DNA of 64,000 nt from Alterluteimonas quercicellularis (GCF_021191635.1 NZ_JAIWPR010000026.1:1-64000), one strand, 5' to 3'. Numbered from the stretch's first letter, positions 1 through 8,532 are shown. The notes: generated by a model not told the origin, from the letters alone. Program-made: numbers and translations.

Positions 1-674
1 ACCAGCGCGGCTTCAAGACTCCAGTAGCCAACGTATCCGGTGTCTTCGCCCTTGTGGCTGTCGTACCAAGCGGCGACGTTCCTGTTGCCCTTGTACCAGC
101 CGTCGAGGAATTTCCTGATCAGTCCCGGTTGCTCTGGCGAGGGCGCATCCAGTGCTTGCAGCAGCAGCGCGTATTGCTTGGGAAACACCAGGTCGCTGGA
201 CACGGCGCGCTGACGATCGCCCAGTTTCACGGCGATGCGGTCCAGCAGGGCGTCGTGGCCGACGTTGCCGATCAGGGCGATTACTCGCCCGAGGTGCACC
301 TCGCCCATGCCAAGGCAGGCTGCCAGGGACAGCCACCAGAAGAAATCCAGGTAGTTATCGAAACTCAGTTGCTCATACTGGAAACGGTTCTTTTGCTCGC
401 TCGATGGCAATGCATCGCACAGCACCTTCAGTTGCTCACGGACAGCCAACAGGCTCTCGAGATCATCGCGAACATCGGCAAGTCGATCCCCTCTTGAGTA
501 GCGCATTATGCCGCGACCGAGAATTTTCTTGGCAAGGTCATATGCCGCTTGAACCTTGCCATATGGCGACAAGGAGCCGGACTCAAGTTCGTCGCGTATT
601 TGCTGGATTACATCTTGATCGTAGTGAATCCATTCGTCGAAATATGTCGCCGTTTTTACCTTGTCACGAATCAT
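1..674 (-). CDS. PoNi-type immunity protein, copy 1 (3' end beyond window)
   Basis: The 5' end is inside the window (ATG at 674-672) and about 224 codons are visible; the C-terminus lies left of base 1. The product is a helical protein with 'LSPYGKVQAA', 'MRYSRGD' and 'SFDNYLDFFWWLSLAACLG', and it matches the downstream full copy at 784-1539 throughout. I recognise the PoNi family (formerly DUF1910/DUF1911), whose members neutralise PoNe DNase toxins delivered by type VI or related systems; this assignment is from memory of the family. The N-terminal third is visibly more AT-rich than the surrounding DNA, which suggests transfer. From base 1 to about 280 the DNA is almost identical to 863-1142, while the rest has diverged. 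No PoNe-type toxin is visible on the right-hand side. Confidence 0.7.
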   Translation of the reverse strand, partial: MIRDKVKTATYFDEWIHYDQDVIQQIRDELESGSLSPYGKVQAAYDLAKKILGRGIMRYSRGDRLADVRDDLESLLAVREQLKVLCDALPSSEQKNRFQYEQLSFDNYLDFFWWLSLAACLGMGEVHLGRVIALIGNVGHDALLDRIAVKLGDRQRAVSSDLVFPKQYALLLQALDAPSPEQPGLIRKFLDGWYKGNRNVAAWYDSHKGEDTGYVGYWSLEAAL

Positions 675-783
675 CAATTATTCCCTTTGTCCATGCCGCC
701 GGCGTGGTGGGCGAGCGCATCCCTCAGCGGGCCGCGAACGCCGACGAGGCCGGCGCGGGGGACCGTTGGCGAAACGGATCGCG

Positions 784-1539
784 TCAGGCGTCGTGAACCA
801 GGTCGGCCGGGTAGTTCGCATGCCTTCGGAAGGACGAATCGTCGATGCCGAACGCTTTCACGACCAGCGCGGCTTCAAGACTCCAGTAGCCAACGTATCC
901 GGTGTCTTCGCCCTTGTGGCTGTCGTACCAAGCGGCGACGTTCCTGTTGCCCTTGTACCAGCCGTCGAGGAATTTCCTGATCAGTCCCGGTTGCTCTGGC
1001 GAGGGCGCATCCAGTGCTTGCAGCAGCAGCGCGTATTGCTTGGGAAACACCAGGCCGCTGGACACGGCGCGCTGACGATCGCCCAGTTTCACGGCGATGC
1101 GATCCAGCAGGGCGTCGTGGCCGGCGTTGCCGATCAGGGCGAGCACGCGCCCGAGATGCGCGCCATCCATCCCGAGACAGACCGCCAGGGACAGCCACCA
1201 GAGGAAATCCAGGTAGTTGTCGAAAGACAGCCGCTCGTACTGGATCCGCTTCTCCTGCTCGTCCGGCGGCAGCGCGTCGCACATCGATCTGAGCTGCTCA
1301 TGCTTCTCCAGCAACGTGACCGCATGGTCGCGAAGCTCGCCAACGCCATCGCCGCGCGAGTAGCTCATGATCGCTGCCTCCAGCGCCTTGTTGCGCAGAT
1401 CGGCGGAGGCGGTGACCTTCCCGTATGGCAACGGGATGCCCCCGGATTCGAGGCGATCCTGTTTCCGTCGCATGGTTTCCAGGTTGTACGAAATCCATCG
1501 GTCGAAGAACTCCTTCGTCTTGAGGCTGTCGCGCAACAT
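784..1539 (-). CDS. PoNi-type immunity protein, copy 2
   Basis: This is a complete 251-residue gene with ATG at 1539-1537 and TGA at 786-784. It aligns end to end with the partial gene at 1-674: 'MLRDSLKTKEFFDRW' against 'MIRDKVKTATYFDEW', 'MSYSRGDG' against 'MRYSRGDR', and 'SFDNYLDFLWWLSLAVCLG' in both. The length suits the PoNi (DUF1910+DUF1911) family, which binds and blocks PoNe-type DNase toxins in the cytoplasm. No signal peptide or membrane segment is seen. The two copies are about 110 bases apart in the same direction. Without a toxin beside it the pair may be an orphan immunity array, or the toxin may lie left of the window. A non-immunity role cannot be excluded. Confidence 0.7.
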   Translation of the reverse strand: MLRDSLKTKEFFDRWISYNLETMRRKQDRLESGGIPLPYGKVTASADLRNKALEAAIMSYSRGDGVGELRDHAVTLLEKHEQLRSMCDALPPDEQEKRIQYERLSFDNYLDFLWWLSLAVCLGMDGAHLGRVLALIGNAGHDALLDRIAVKLGDRQRAVSSGLVFPKQYALLLQALDAPSPEQPGLIRKFLDGWYKGNRNVAAWYDSHKGEDTGYVGYWSLEAALVVKAFGIDDSSFRRHANYPADLVHDA

Positions 1540-1704
1540 GGACTCGTTCCTTCCCTCTCAAAACCCTGAACCCTGCCGGCATCCACACCCGGGTCGATCG
1601 CCGGGCTGCCGACGATCCCAGGAATCGGCCAGGCCGGGACGCTCGAAGCGCGAGGCCGACCCGCTGCGCGTGGTGGCGCCGGCGCAGGCGGCCTGACCGC
1701 GTTG

Positions 1705-1734
1705 CCCGCAGGAGCACGCTCGCGCGCCTACGGG
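1705..1734 (-). repeat. Degenerate GTAG-headed REP at a gene end
   Basis: On the minus strand this reads GTAGGCGCGCGAGCGTGCTC followed by CTGC, a diverged relative of the GTAGGAGCGCGC repeats elsewhere in the window. Its GTAG supplies the TAG stop codon (1730-1728) of the M28 peptidase gene. Confidence 0.5.
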
Positions 1735-3398
1735 CGCGCGGGCGCGGCGCGGGCGGCGTCGGTGCCGGCGCGGCGGGCGCGGAACTCGCTGTCGGCGTCC
1801 CACTCGGGCCAGGCGTCGGCATCGGCCACCGCGCGGGCGAGGCGGTAGACCACGCGGGTGTCCTCGGTCGGGCCGCGCATGTCCCAGCCCTCGTCGAACG
1901 CGTCGCCCGGCTGGTGGTAGCGCTGGGCGAAGTAGTCGGCGCGCGCGGCGCGGCCGCCCTCGACGCCGCCGTCGAGCTGGTCCATGCCGGGGCCGATGGT
2001 GATCGCCGGCACGCCGGCCTGGGCGAAGGCGAAGTGGTCGGCGCGGTAGAAGAAGCCGGCCTCGAGGTCGGGGTCGGGCGACCAGCGGCGTCCTTCCGCC
2101 TGCGCGGCGGCGGCGAGGTCGCGTTCCAGCGAGACCCGGCCGATGCCCCAGGACGAGATGTCGCGGGTCGGCCCGTCCGGGCTCCACATCTCCATGTTGA
2201 GCACCGCGGCGGTGGTCTCCAGCGGGCGCAGCGGGTTGGCGGCGTAGTAGTGCGCGCCCAGCAGGCCGTTCTCCTCCGCGGTCAGGGCCAGGAACAGCAG
2301 GCTGCGCGCCGGCCGCGGGCCCTGCGCGAACGCGCGCGCCAGCTCGATCAGCGACGCCACCGCGGTGGCGTTGTCGACCGCGCCGTTGATGATCGCGTCG
2401 CCCTGCGCATCGGGTTCGCCGATGCCGAAGCTGTCCCAGTGCCCGGAGAGGATCACGGTCTCGTCCGCCCGCCGCGCGCCCGGCAGCACGCCGGCCACGT
2501 TGTGGCTGCGGATGCGGTCGTGCTCGACGTCGAAGGCGATCGACAGGCTCGCATCCTGCAGCGCGAAGCCGCGGAAGCCGGGCTGCTGCGCGCGCCGCTT
2601 CAGCGCATCGAAGTCGTGGCCGGCGTCGGCCAGCAGGCGCGCCGCCGCATCGCGCTGGATCCAGCCGCGCATGCGCAGGTGGCGCTCGCGCGCGTCCTCG
2701 CGGACGATGTCGAACTGCGGCCCGGCGCGGCCGTTGCGCACGGTGGCCCAGGGGTACGCGGCCGGGGCGTCCTCGTGCACGATCAGCACGCCGGCGGCGC
2801 CGCGGCGCGCGGCCTCCTCGTACTTGTAGGGCCAGCGGCCGTACCAGGTCATCGCGCGGCCGCCGAAGGCGCCCTCCCCGGCCTCGAAGTCGGGATCGTT
2901 GACCAGCACGACGACGACCTTGTCGCGCACGTCCAGCCCGGCGTAGTCGTCCCAGCCCAGCTCGGGCGCGGTGATGCCGTAGCCGGCGAAGACCAGCGGC
3001 GCGGCGCGCAGGTCCACGCGGCCGGCCGGGTGCAGGCTCTCCACCGCGATGTCCTCGCCGTTGGCGAGCGCGCGCTCGGCGCCGCCCACGCGCAGCGTCG
3101 CCGACACCGGCCCGGCGATCGCGCTGCGCTCCAGGGTCACCGCCTGCAGCCAGCCGCCGTCGTCGCCCGCCGGCGCCAGCCCGGCCGCGGCGAACTGCTC
3201 GGCGATGTAGGCGATCGTCCTGGCCTCGCCCGGCGTGTTCGGCGCGCGGCCCTCGAAGGCGTCGGACGCCAGCTCGCGCAGGTGCGCGGCGAGGCGCTCG
3301 CCGTCGATGGCGTCGGGCCCGGCGGCCCGCGATGCGGCGTGCGCCGACGGCAGGCCCAGGGCCAGCAGCAGCGCGAAGGCGGGGAAACGGCGGGTCAT
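1728..3398 (-). CDS. M28 family zinc metallopeptidase, secreted
   Basis: This is a 556-residue aminopeptidase-like protein. The N-terminus 'MTRRFPAFALLLALGLPSAHA' (residues 1-21) is a signal peptide. A PA-like inserted domain occupies roughly residues 130-270. The M28 catalytic domain follows, with 'LSGHWDSFGIG' (about 320, zinc His and Asp), 'NGAVDNATAVASLIELAR', 'LFLALTAEENGLLGAHYYA' (about 374, catalytic Glu pair) and a late 'YHQPGDAF' supplying the last His. The family cleaves N-terminal residues from peptides in the periplasm or outside the cell. The TAG stop lies inside a REP-like palindrome. The gene stands alone between the PoNi genes and topoisomerase IB. Confidence 0.88.
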   Translation of the reverse strand: MTRRFPAFALLLALGLPSAHAASRAAGPDAIDGERLAAHLRELASDAFEGRAPNTPGEARTIAYIAEQFAAAGLAPAGDDGGWLQAVTLERSAIAGPVSATLRVGGAERALANGEDIAVESLHPAGRVDLRAAPLVFAGYGITAPELGWDDYAGLDVRDKVVVVLVNDPDFEAGEGAFGGRAMTWYGRWPYKYEEAARRGAAGVLIVHEDAPAAYPWATVRNGRAGPQFDIVREDARERHLRMRGWIQRDAAARLLADAGHDFDALKRRAQQPGFRGFALQDASLSIAFDVEHDRIRSHNVAGVLPGARRADETVILSGHWDSFGIGEPDAQGDAIINGAVDNATAVASLIELARAFAQGPRPARSLLFLALTAEENGLLGAHYYAANPLRPLETTAAVLNMEMWSPDGPTRDISSWGIGRVSLERDLAAAAQAEGRRWSPDPDLEAGFFYRADHFAFAQAGVPAITIGPGMDQLDGGVEGGRAARADYFAQRYHQPGDAFDEGWDMRGPTEDTRVVYRLARAVADADAWPEWDADSEFRARRAGTDAARAAPARP

Positions 3399-3474
3399 GC
3401 GGCGATCGCTCCTGGCAGGGGGACCGGGCGAGGATGCGCCACCCGCGCCGCGGAATCCACGCCGGGCGCAGGGC

Positions 3475-4596
3475 TCAGCGCCGCTTGCGCCCCGCGCGCG
3501 CGGTCTCGCGCTCGCAGCGCGCCAGGAACCGCAGCGCCGCCTGCTCCCACTGCCTGGGGCCGCGCGCGCCCGCCGCGGCGCGCTCCAGGCGGCCGTCGTC
3601 CCAGCCGTCGAACACGCGCGGGTCGATGTAGGCCTTGCGGCACACCGCCGGCGTGTTGCCCAGCACCTCTGCCACCTCGCGGATCACCTCGTTGCGCGCC
3701 TGGTTCAGGGCCCGCTCGCTCGGCTTGCCGGTGCGCGGCGACGGCGCCGGCCGCGCGGTGCAGCCGAGGATGCGGAACGCGTGCACGGTGCCGCCCCAGG
3801 TGCGGAAGTCCTTGGCGGTGAACTGCTCGCCCATCGCCTCGCGCAGGTAGTCGTTGACGTCGCCCGAGGTCACCGGCTGCAGCGTGCCGTCGTCGTCGCG
3901 GTACTGGAACAGCGCCTGGCCGGGCAGCTCCTGGCAGGCGCGCACCAGCTTCGCCAGGCGCGCGTCGTCGATCTCCAGGTCGTGCTCCTGCCCGCCCTTG
4001 CCGCGGAACTTCAGCCGCGCGCGGCCGCCGCGCAGGAAGTCGACGTGGCGGTTGCGCAGCGTGGTCAGGCCGTAGGAGCGGTTGCTGCTGGCGTAGGCCT
4101 CGTTGCCCACGCGCACCAGCGTGTCGGCCATCAGCGACACCACGATCGCCAGCACCTTGTCGCGCGGGAAGCCGGGCAGGCGCAGGTCGGCGCGCAGACG
4201 GCGGCGCAGCCGCGGCAGCGCGCGGCCGAAGGCGATCACGCGCTCGAACTTGCCCAGCCCCCGCGTCTGCGCCCACTGCGGGTGGTAGCGGTACTGCTTG
4301 CGGCGGCGCGCATCGCGGCCGGTGGCCTGCAGGTGGCCGCGCGGGTGCGGGCAGATCCACACCTCGGTATAGGCGGGCGGGATCGCCAGCGCGCGGATGC
4401 GCGCGAGTTCCCCGGCGTCGCGCAGCGTGCCGCCGTCCGGCAGGCGGTAGCTGAAGCCCTTGCCGGCGCGCCTGCGGTGGATGCCCGGGTCCGCGTCGCT
4501 GACGTAGACCAGGCCGGCGAGGCGGGCGTCCGCGCGCGCGTCGGCGGACGGGGCGCGGTCGGCGGGACCGGCTTCGGGCGGGCGTGGCGTCGGCAT
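3475..4596 (-). CDS. DNA topoisomerase IB (poxvirus/eukaryote type)
   Basis: This 373-residue type IB topoisomerase relaxes supercoils by a 3'-phosphotyrosyl nick. 'RYHPQWAQTRGLGKFERVIAF' regions precede 'NEAYASSNRSYGLTTLRNRHV', the catalytic Arg/Lys stretch; 'AKDFRTWGGT' and 'TPAVCRKAYIDPRVFDGW' place the nucleophilic Tyr at about residue 323. The ATG at 4596-4594 was chosen because the N-terminus 'MPTPRPPEAG' is the usual short disordered leader. The same frame stays open for 2.5 kb upstream, but that stretch is a high-GC artefact. The gene is divergent from the I78 inhibitor gene, with 144 bases between them. Confidence 0.92.
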   Translation of the reverse strand: MPTPRPPEAGPADRAPSADARADARLAGLVYVSDADPGIHRRRAGKGFSYRLPDGGTLRDAGELARIRALAIPPAYTEVWICPHPRGHLQATGRDARRRKQYRYHPQWAQTRGLGKFERVIAFGRALPRLRRRLRADLRLPGFPRDKVLAIVVSLMADTLVRVGNEAYASSNRSYGLTTLRNRHVDFLRGGRARLKFRGKGGQEHDLEIDDARLAKLVRACQELPGQALFQYRDDDGTLQPVTSGDVNDYLREAMGEQFTAKDFRTWGGTVHAFRILGCTARPAPSPRTGKPSERALNQARNEVIREVAEVLGNTPAVCRKAYIDPRVFDGWDDGRLERAAAGARGPRQWEQAALRFLARCERETARAGRKRR

Positions 4597-4740
4597 GCGC
4601 GCCAGCTTGTGGAGGGGGGCGTCAATGCCGCGAAAACGCGCCGCGGCACGGGCGGGCGGCGGCGGCGGATTTACCTGGCCGACACGTTGGCGCAGGCAGG
4701 CTGGGGGCTCCAATCGACCTCGCACCGACAGGAGTCCTGC

Positions 4741-5073
4741 ATGCGCATCGCGACCGTCCGCACCGCCCCCGTCCTGGGCCTGGCCGTCTTCGTCGTAGCC
4801 GCCTGCGCGCCGAACGCGCGCGATGGCGAGCCCGTCGCCGGCGAGCCCGCCACGCCGCCGCCCGCCACCGAGACCTGCGACGCCACCCGCGTGCAGTCGT
4901 TCGTGGGGCAGACCGCGAGCGACGATGTGATCGAGCGCGCCCGCGCCGGCGCCGGCGCTTCCACCGCGCGCACGCTGAAGCCCGGCCAGGTGGTGACGAT
5001 GGAGTACCTCGAAGGCCGCCTCAACATCCACGTCGACGAGGCCGAGGTGATCACGGAACTGCATTGCGGCTGA
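4741..5073 (+). CDS. I78 family peptidase inhibitor, lipoprotein
   Basis: This 110-residue protein starts with a lipoprotein signal ending in 'FVVAACAP' (Cys at about residue 21). After a short Pro/Ala linker, 'ETCDATRVQSFVGQTASDDV' and 'KPGQVVTMEYLEGRLNIHVDE' match the small I78 inhibitor fold, named for an Aspergillus inhibitor of serine proteases. The C-terminal 'ELHCG' supplies the second Cys of the usual disulfide. ATG at 4741 follows an AGGAG-like site ('caggagtcctgc'). The protein probably sits at the outer membrane or in the periplasm. The target protease is unknown. Confidence 0.85.
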   Translation: MRIATVRTAPVLGLAVFVVAACAPNARDGEPVAGEPATPPPATETCDATRVQSFVGQTASDDVIERARAGAGASTARTLKPGQVVTMEYLEGRLNIHVDEAEVITELHCG

Positions 5074-5166
5074 CGCACGCCTTTGCGTTTCGTTAGCGCC
5101 GCCGTAACGCCCGGCATACGGCCCGGCCGTCAGTCTGGCCACCCGTTCATGCCCGCAGGAGGCTCC

Positions 5167-5475
5167 ATGCATCGTCTGCTTCGCCTGTCGCTCGCGCCCG
5201 CGTTCGCGCTGGGCCTGGCGGCATGCCAGCCGCAATCGCCGGAACCGACCGATGCGCCGCCGCCGCCGGCCAGCGACAGCGCGGCGGTCCCCACCCAGAC
5301 CCCGGCCCCGGCCGGCACCCAGGCGCCGGAGCCGGTCGAGGCCGATCCGATCGACGGCACCACGCCGCCGGACCACCACGCCCCGCAGCCGCCGTCGCTG
5401 GCGCAACCTCCCTCGATGGATCCCACCGACGAACAGACGCCACCCGAGGATCCCGAGTCTCCGCCGACCCGCTAG
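5167..5475 (+). CDS. Small Pro-rich lipoprotein, unknown function
   Basis: This 102-residue product has a lipoprotein signal peptide ending 'ALGLAACQPQ' (Cys at about 19). After it the sequence is almost entirely Pro, Ala, Glu, Asp and Thr, with no recognisable domain. ATG at 5167 follows the site AGGAGG at 5157-5162; an ATG at 5149 is in frame but lies before that site. It lies 93 bases after the I78 gene in the same direction and is followed by a strong intrinsic terminator, so the two may be co-transcribed. It may act as a disordered spacer in the cell envelope. I do not recognise a family. Confidence 0.65.
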   Translation: MHRLLRLSLAPAFALGLAACQPQSPEPTDAPPPPASDSAAVPTQTPAPAGTQAPEPVEADPIDGTTPPDHHAPQPPSLAQPPSMDPTDEQTPPEDPESPPTR

Positions 5476-5514
5476 GCGCCCTGCGCCCATCTCTCTCTCC
5501 AAGGTCGACGACTT

Positions 5515-5547
5515 GCCGCCCCTTCGCGGGGGCGGCATTCCTTTTTT
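5515..5547 (+). terminator. Intrinsic terminator after the lipoprotein gene
   Basis: The stem GCCGCCCC (5515-5522) pairs with GGGGCGGC (5529-5536) across a TTCGCG loop and is followed by ATTCCTTTTTT. This is the clearest Rho-independent terminator in the window. Confidence 0.85.
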
Positions 5548-5572
5548 CAGGTTCTTCTCATCGCGCCGACCT

Positions 5573-5595
5573 GTAGGAGCGCGCTCGCGCGCGAC
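5573..5595 (+). repeat. GTAG-headed REP
   Basis: It reads GTAGGAGCGCGCTCGC and then GCGCGAC; the inner part can fold on itself. It matches copies at 29035, 37178, 48552 and 58004. Confidence 0.85.
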
Positions 5596-5697
5596 CGTGC
5601 CAAGCGCCGCCGGACTCGCTGAAGGAGACGAACGTGTGCCCACGCGCGAACGCGGGCGGGCGACGCCGGCACCGCTTCTCGAGGGCGGAGAAAAGCG

Positions 5698-5722
5698 TCG
5701 CGCGCGAGCGCGCGCCCGCACG
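5698..5722 (-). repeat. Degenerate REP, inverted partner of 5573
   Basis: It reads GTCGCGCGCGAGCGCGC on the plus strand, the reverse complement of the REP body, but the head has decayed (CCCGCAC instead of TCCTAC). With the copy at 5573 it forms an inverted pair about 100 bases apart. Confidence 0.6.
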
Positions 5723-5826
5723 GGCGGAATCGAGCGCGGCGGCGAGCGAGGAATGCGTCGGCGCGTGTCGAAACCGGCGCTCCTCGTCCGTCGCCAGGAC
5801 ATCCCACGCCCGCGAGGAGCCTCGCG

Positions 5827-6228
5827 ATGTCCCGCAAGCTGTTCGTCAACCTGCCCGTCCGCGACCTCGACGCCACGGTCGCGTTCTTCACCCGCCTCGG
5901 CTTCTCGTTCGATCCCGAATACACCGACGCCAACGCCACCTGCATGCGGGTGGGCGAGACGGCCTTCGTGATGCTGCTGGTCGAGCCCTTCTTCGCCGGC
6001 TTCCTGGACCGGCCGATCGCCGAGGCGCGCGAGCGCGCGCAGGTGCTGCTGGCCGTCGACGCCGCGGACCGCGAAGCGGTGGACGCGATGGTCGCCGAGG
6101 CGGTCGCCGCGGGCGGGCGCACCTTCCGGCCGCCGCAGGACCACGGCTTCATGTACCAGCACGGGTTCGAGGACCTCGACGGGCACCTGTGGGAGGTCTT
6201 CCACATGAGCGCGCCGCCGCCGGGCTGA
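5827..6228 (+). CDS. VOC family (glyoxalase-like) protein
   Basis: This 133-residue protein is a single vicinal-oxygen-chelate unit pair. 'MSRKLFVNLPVRDLDATVAF' is the typical opening; 'FFTRLGFSFDPEYTD', 'FVMLLVEPFF', 'GFMYQHGFEDLDGHLWEVFHM' complete the fold, with metal-ligand candidates in the last motif. It resembles the stand-alone bleomycin-resistance-like or lactoylglutathione-lyase-like proteins, whose substrates are mostly unknown. ATG at 5827 follows 'gaggagcctcgcg'. It is cytoplasmic and has no operon partner. Confidence 0.85.
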   Translation: MSRKLFVNLPVRDLDATVAFFTRLGFSFDPEYTDANATCMRVGETAFVMLLVEPFFAGFLDRPIAEARERAQVLLAVDAADREAVDAMVAEAVAAGGRTFRPPQDHGFMYQHGFEDLDGHLWEVFHMSAPPPG

Positions 6229-6281
6229 AGGCGGGGATGGAGCGCATCGCGGCCAGCGCCGCGATGCGCATGACCGCCGGA

Positions 6282-7064
6282 TCAGCGGTTCAGGAGCACC
6301 CGCGCGGTGTCGATGGCGAGCTGCTCGACCCGCCCCTCGAAGCCGGTGCGGTCCGACGGATGCACGCCGTGCCCGTTGGCGACGGCGCCGGCCACCGACG
6401 CGGTGACGTTGCGGGCCGCGTCCAGCTGCGACTGCAGGCTGCCTTCCAGCGACGCGACCGCATCGGCGGCGCTGGCGAAGTCGCCGCGGGTGGCGCTTTC
6501 GATCGCGCTGCGCGCAGCGGTGGTCACCTCGCTCAGCGAGCGCGCGACCGCGCCCAGCTCGCCGATGCCGGGGGCGCGGCCGTTGGTCAGCGCGCCCGAG
6601 GCGAGCGTGTCGATCGCCGATTGCAGCGACATGCCGGCACCCGGCATCCGGCCGGAGAAGGCGTCGAGGGCGAGGTTGGCCGCCTGCTGGAAGCCCGCCG
6701 GCAGGTTGGCCGAGATGGCGTCGCGCGCCGCTTCGGTCAGGCTGCCGCCGACCAGGCCGTTGGCCACGCCCATGATCGCGCCCGGCAGGCCGCCGGTGGC
6801 GAAGCCGACCACGGCCGCGCCCAGGATGCCCTGCAGGTCCTTGGCATCGATGCCGAGGGCGTTGGCCAGGCCCCCGAGGGCATCCGACAGGCCGACCGAA
6901 TCCGCCAGCCCGCTCAGCGCATCGCTGATGGCGCTGCTCAGGGATTCGCTCAGGGATTCCGCCGCCGCACCGAGGGAATCGGCCGCGCTCTCGGCGCCGC
7001 TGGTCCCGCTGTTGCCGCCGCTGCCGCCTCCGACGCCGCCGGCGCCGTCGCTTCCGTCGCTCAT
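6282..7064 (-). CDS. Gly/Ala/Ser-rich cysteine-free protein, unknown function
   Basis: The product is 260 residues. Residues 1-25 are a Gly/Ser linker beginning 'MSDGSDGAGGVGGG'; residues 30-85 are Ser/Ala/Leu-rich amphipathic helix; a Gly-rich hydrophobic stretch 'GILGAAVVGFATGGLPGAI' (about 80-98) follows, then more helices. There is no Cys and no classical signal peptide, a make-up reminiscent of harpins or other secreted helical proteins; this is only a resemblance. ATG at 7064 follows GGAGTGGAAG; a GTG at 7073 is in frame. The N-terminus resembles that of 36649-37125, and both genes carry a CTAGGG-type inverted repeat upstream (here 7126-7141). Confidence 0.6.
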   Translation of the reverse strand: MSDGSDGAGGVGGGSGGNSGTSGAESAADSLGAAAESLSESLSSAISDALSGLADSVGLSDALGGLANALGIDAKDLQGILGAAVVGFATGGLPGAIMGVANGLVGGSLTEAARDAISANLPAGFQQAANLALDAFSGRMPGAGMSLQSAIDTLASGALTNGRAPGIGELGAVARSLSEVTTAARSAIESATRGDFASAADAVASLEGSLQSQLDAARNVTASVAGAVANGHGVHPSDRTGFEGRVEQLAIDTARVLLNR

Positions 7065-7125
7065 GTCTTCCACTCCCGCTGGGTGTCCCGCTCGAAGCTA
7101 GCCCCGCCCGCACGGCCGCGGAAAG

Positions 7126-7141
7126 CTGGGACAGACCCTAG
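7126..7141 (-). promoter_or_regulatory. CTAGGG-type inverted repeat upstream of 6282-7064
   Basis: On the minus strand it reads CTAGGGTCTGTCCCAG: a CTAGGG half-site and a CCCAG half-site separated by TCTGT. It lies about 62 bases before the ATG. The same pattern occurs before 36649 and 50456. Confidence 0.45.
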
Positions 7142-7196
7142 GTGCACGGCGGCGGGCGTGTCGCCGGGGCCCGGCGCCCCCTGGAAGCGCGCGCCG

Positions 7197-8477
7197 CTAC
7201 CGGGCGGTGCCGGGCTCACGCGACAGCGCGTCGAGGATGCGGCGGCCGGCGCGGCCGTCGGCCGGGGCCAGGCCCAGGCGCCGCTGCTCGGCCTGGATCG
7301 CGCGCCGGGTGTTGGTGCCGATCATGCCGTCGACCTCGCCGATGCCGTGGCCGCGGGCCAGCAGCAGGGTCTGCAGTTCGCGCCGCTGGGCGCGCGACAG
7401 GCCGGGGTCGTCGGTCGGCCACGCCGCGCGCGGCACCTGCCCGCCGCGCAGGCGCTCGGCGAGGAAGGCGATCGCCAGCGCGTAGCTCTCGGCGGCGTTG
7501 TAGGAGTAGATCGCGTCGTAGTTGCGCAACACCACGAAGGCCGGTCCCTCGCGCCCGGCCGGCAGCAGCAGCGCCGAGCGCGTATCGGCAGCCAGCCCGC
7601 CCGCGACCAGCGGCGAGCCGTCGTGGCGCCGCACGCCGCGCGCGGCCCAGTCCGACAGCGGGCGCCGATTCGTGCGCCCGACCTGCGCGGCGTCGAAGCC
7701 GGCCGGCACCTGGACCTCGAAGCCCCAGGGCTGGCCCGTGCGCCAGCCCGACTGCTTGAGGTAGTTCGCGGTCGAGCCCAGCGCATCGGGGATGTTGCCG
7801 ACCAGGTCGCGGCGGCCGTCGCCGTCGAAGTCGACCGCGATGCGCGCGTAGGTGCTCGGCATGAACTGGGTGTGCCCGAAGGCGCCCGCCCAGGAGCCGG
7901 TCAGGCCCTCGGCCTGGATGTCGCCGGCCTGCAGCAGCTTCAGCGTGGCGATGAACTCGCCGCGGAAGAACGATTGCCGGCGGCCCTCGCACGACAGCGT
8001 GGCCAGCGAGACCAGCAGCGGCCGCTTGCCGAAGACGCGGCCGTAGTCGCTCTCCACGCCCCACACCGCGACCACGGTCGCCGGATCGACCCCGTAGCGC
8101 GCCTCGATGCGCGCGAGCAGGTCGGCGTGGCGGGCGAGCATGGCGCGGCCGTCGGCGACGCGCTCGTCGTCGACCAGCGCGGCGAGGTAGTCCCAGATCG
8201 GCGTGGTGAACTCCGGCTGCGCGTCGAGCAGTTCGAGCACGCTGCGGTCGGGCGCGAGGCCGGCGGTGAAGCGGTCGAAGGACGCCGCCTGCACGCCCTG
8301 GGCGCCGGCCGCGGTCCTGAGCCCGGCCAGGCAGCGCGCGAACGCGGGGTCTGGGGCGGCGGGTGCGGCGGGCGGCGCGGCGGGCGGCGGAGCCTGCGCA
8401 TGGACGGCGGCGGGCGGCACGGCCAGCAGCAGGGCGAGGGCGAGGCGGCGCAGCGGGGCGTGGCGGTTCGGCGTCAT
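7197..8477 (-). CDS. Lytic murein transglycosylase (MltB-like) with peptidoglycan-binding domain
   Basis: The product is about 426 residues with a signal peptide ending near 'AVHAQAPPP'. The SLT-like catalytic domain contains 'AVWGVESDYGRVFG', placing the catalytic Glu at about residue 140, then 'GAFGHTQFMPSTY' and 'SYNAAESYALAIAFLAERL', typical of the MltB family. A C-terminal PG_binding_1 domain (about 355-415) includes 'EVDGMIGTNTRRAIQAEQRR'. The enzyme cuts glycan strands non-hydrolytically in the periplasm during wall remodelling. ATG at 8477 (MTPNRH) is preferred; an ATG four codons earlier at 8489 is possible. It is a single gene facing away from egtD by 55 bases, in the same direction. 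Confidence 0.93.
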   Translation of the reverse strand: MTPNRHAPLRRLALALLLAVPPAAVHAQAPPPAAPPAAPAAPDPAFARCLAGLRTAAGAQGVQAASFDRFTAGLAPDRSVLELLDAQPEFTTPIWDYLAALVDDERVADGRAMLARHADLLARIEARYGVDPATVVAVWGVESDYGRVFGKRPLLVSLATLSCEGRRQSFFRGEFIATLKLLQAGDIQAEGLTGSWAGAFGHTQFMPSTYARIAVDFDGDGRRDLVGNIPDALGSTANYLKQSGWRTGQPWGFEVQVPAGFDAAQVGRTNRRPLSDWAARGVRRHDGSPLVAGGLAADTRSALLLPAGREGPAFVVLRNYDAIYSYNAAESYALAIAFLAERLRGGQVPRAAWPTDDPGLSRAQRRELQTLLLARGHGIGEVDGMIGTNTRRAIQAEQRRLGLAPADGRAGRRILDALSREPGTAR

Positions 8478-8532
8478 GGCCGGCAGCATACCCAGCCGCC
8501 GGGCGCGGCGCCCCCGCCCCGATGCCCGGCGT

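Larger units (their letters stand above)
5476..5826. other. Gene-free stretch with terminator and REP pair
   Basis: These 351 bases contain the terminator at 5515-5547 and two REPs in opposite orientation at 5573-5595 and 5698-5722. No convincing small gene is seen between them. Confidence 0.6.

Noticed and set aside
1540..1727. PoNe toxin or Rhs fragment upstream of the PoNi genes
   Set aside because: The 188 bases contain only a degenerate REP and no frame with toxin-like residues.
3475..7113. Very long minus-strand open frame covering topoisomerase IB and 2.5 kb upstream
   Set aside because: Only the first 373 codons from 4596 resemble a protein family; the rest lies antisense to the I78, lipoprotein and VOC genes and is Arg/Gly-rich, a usual high-GC artefact.
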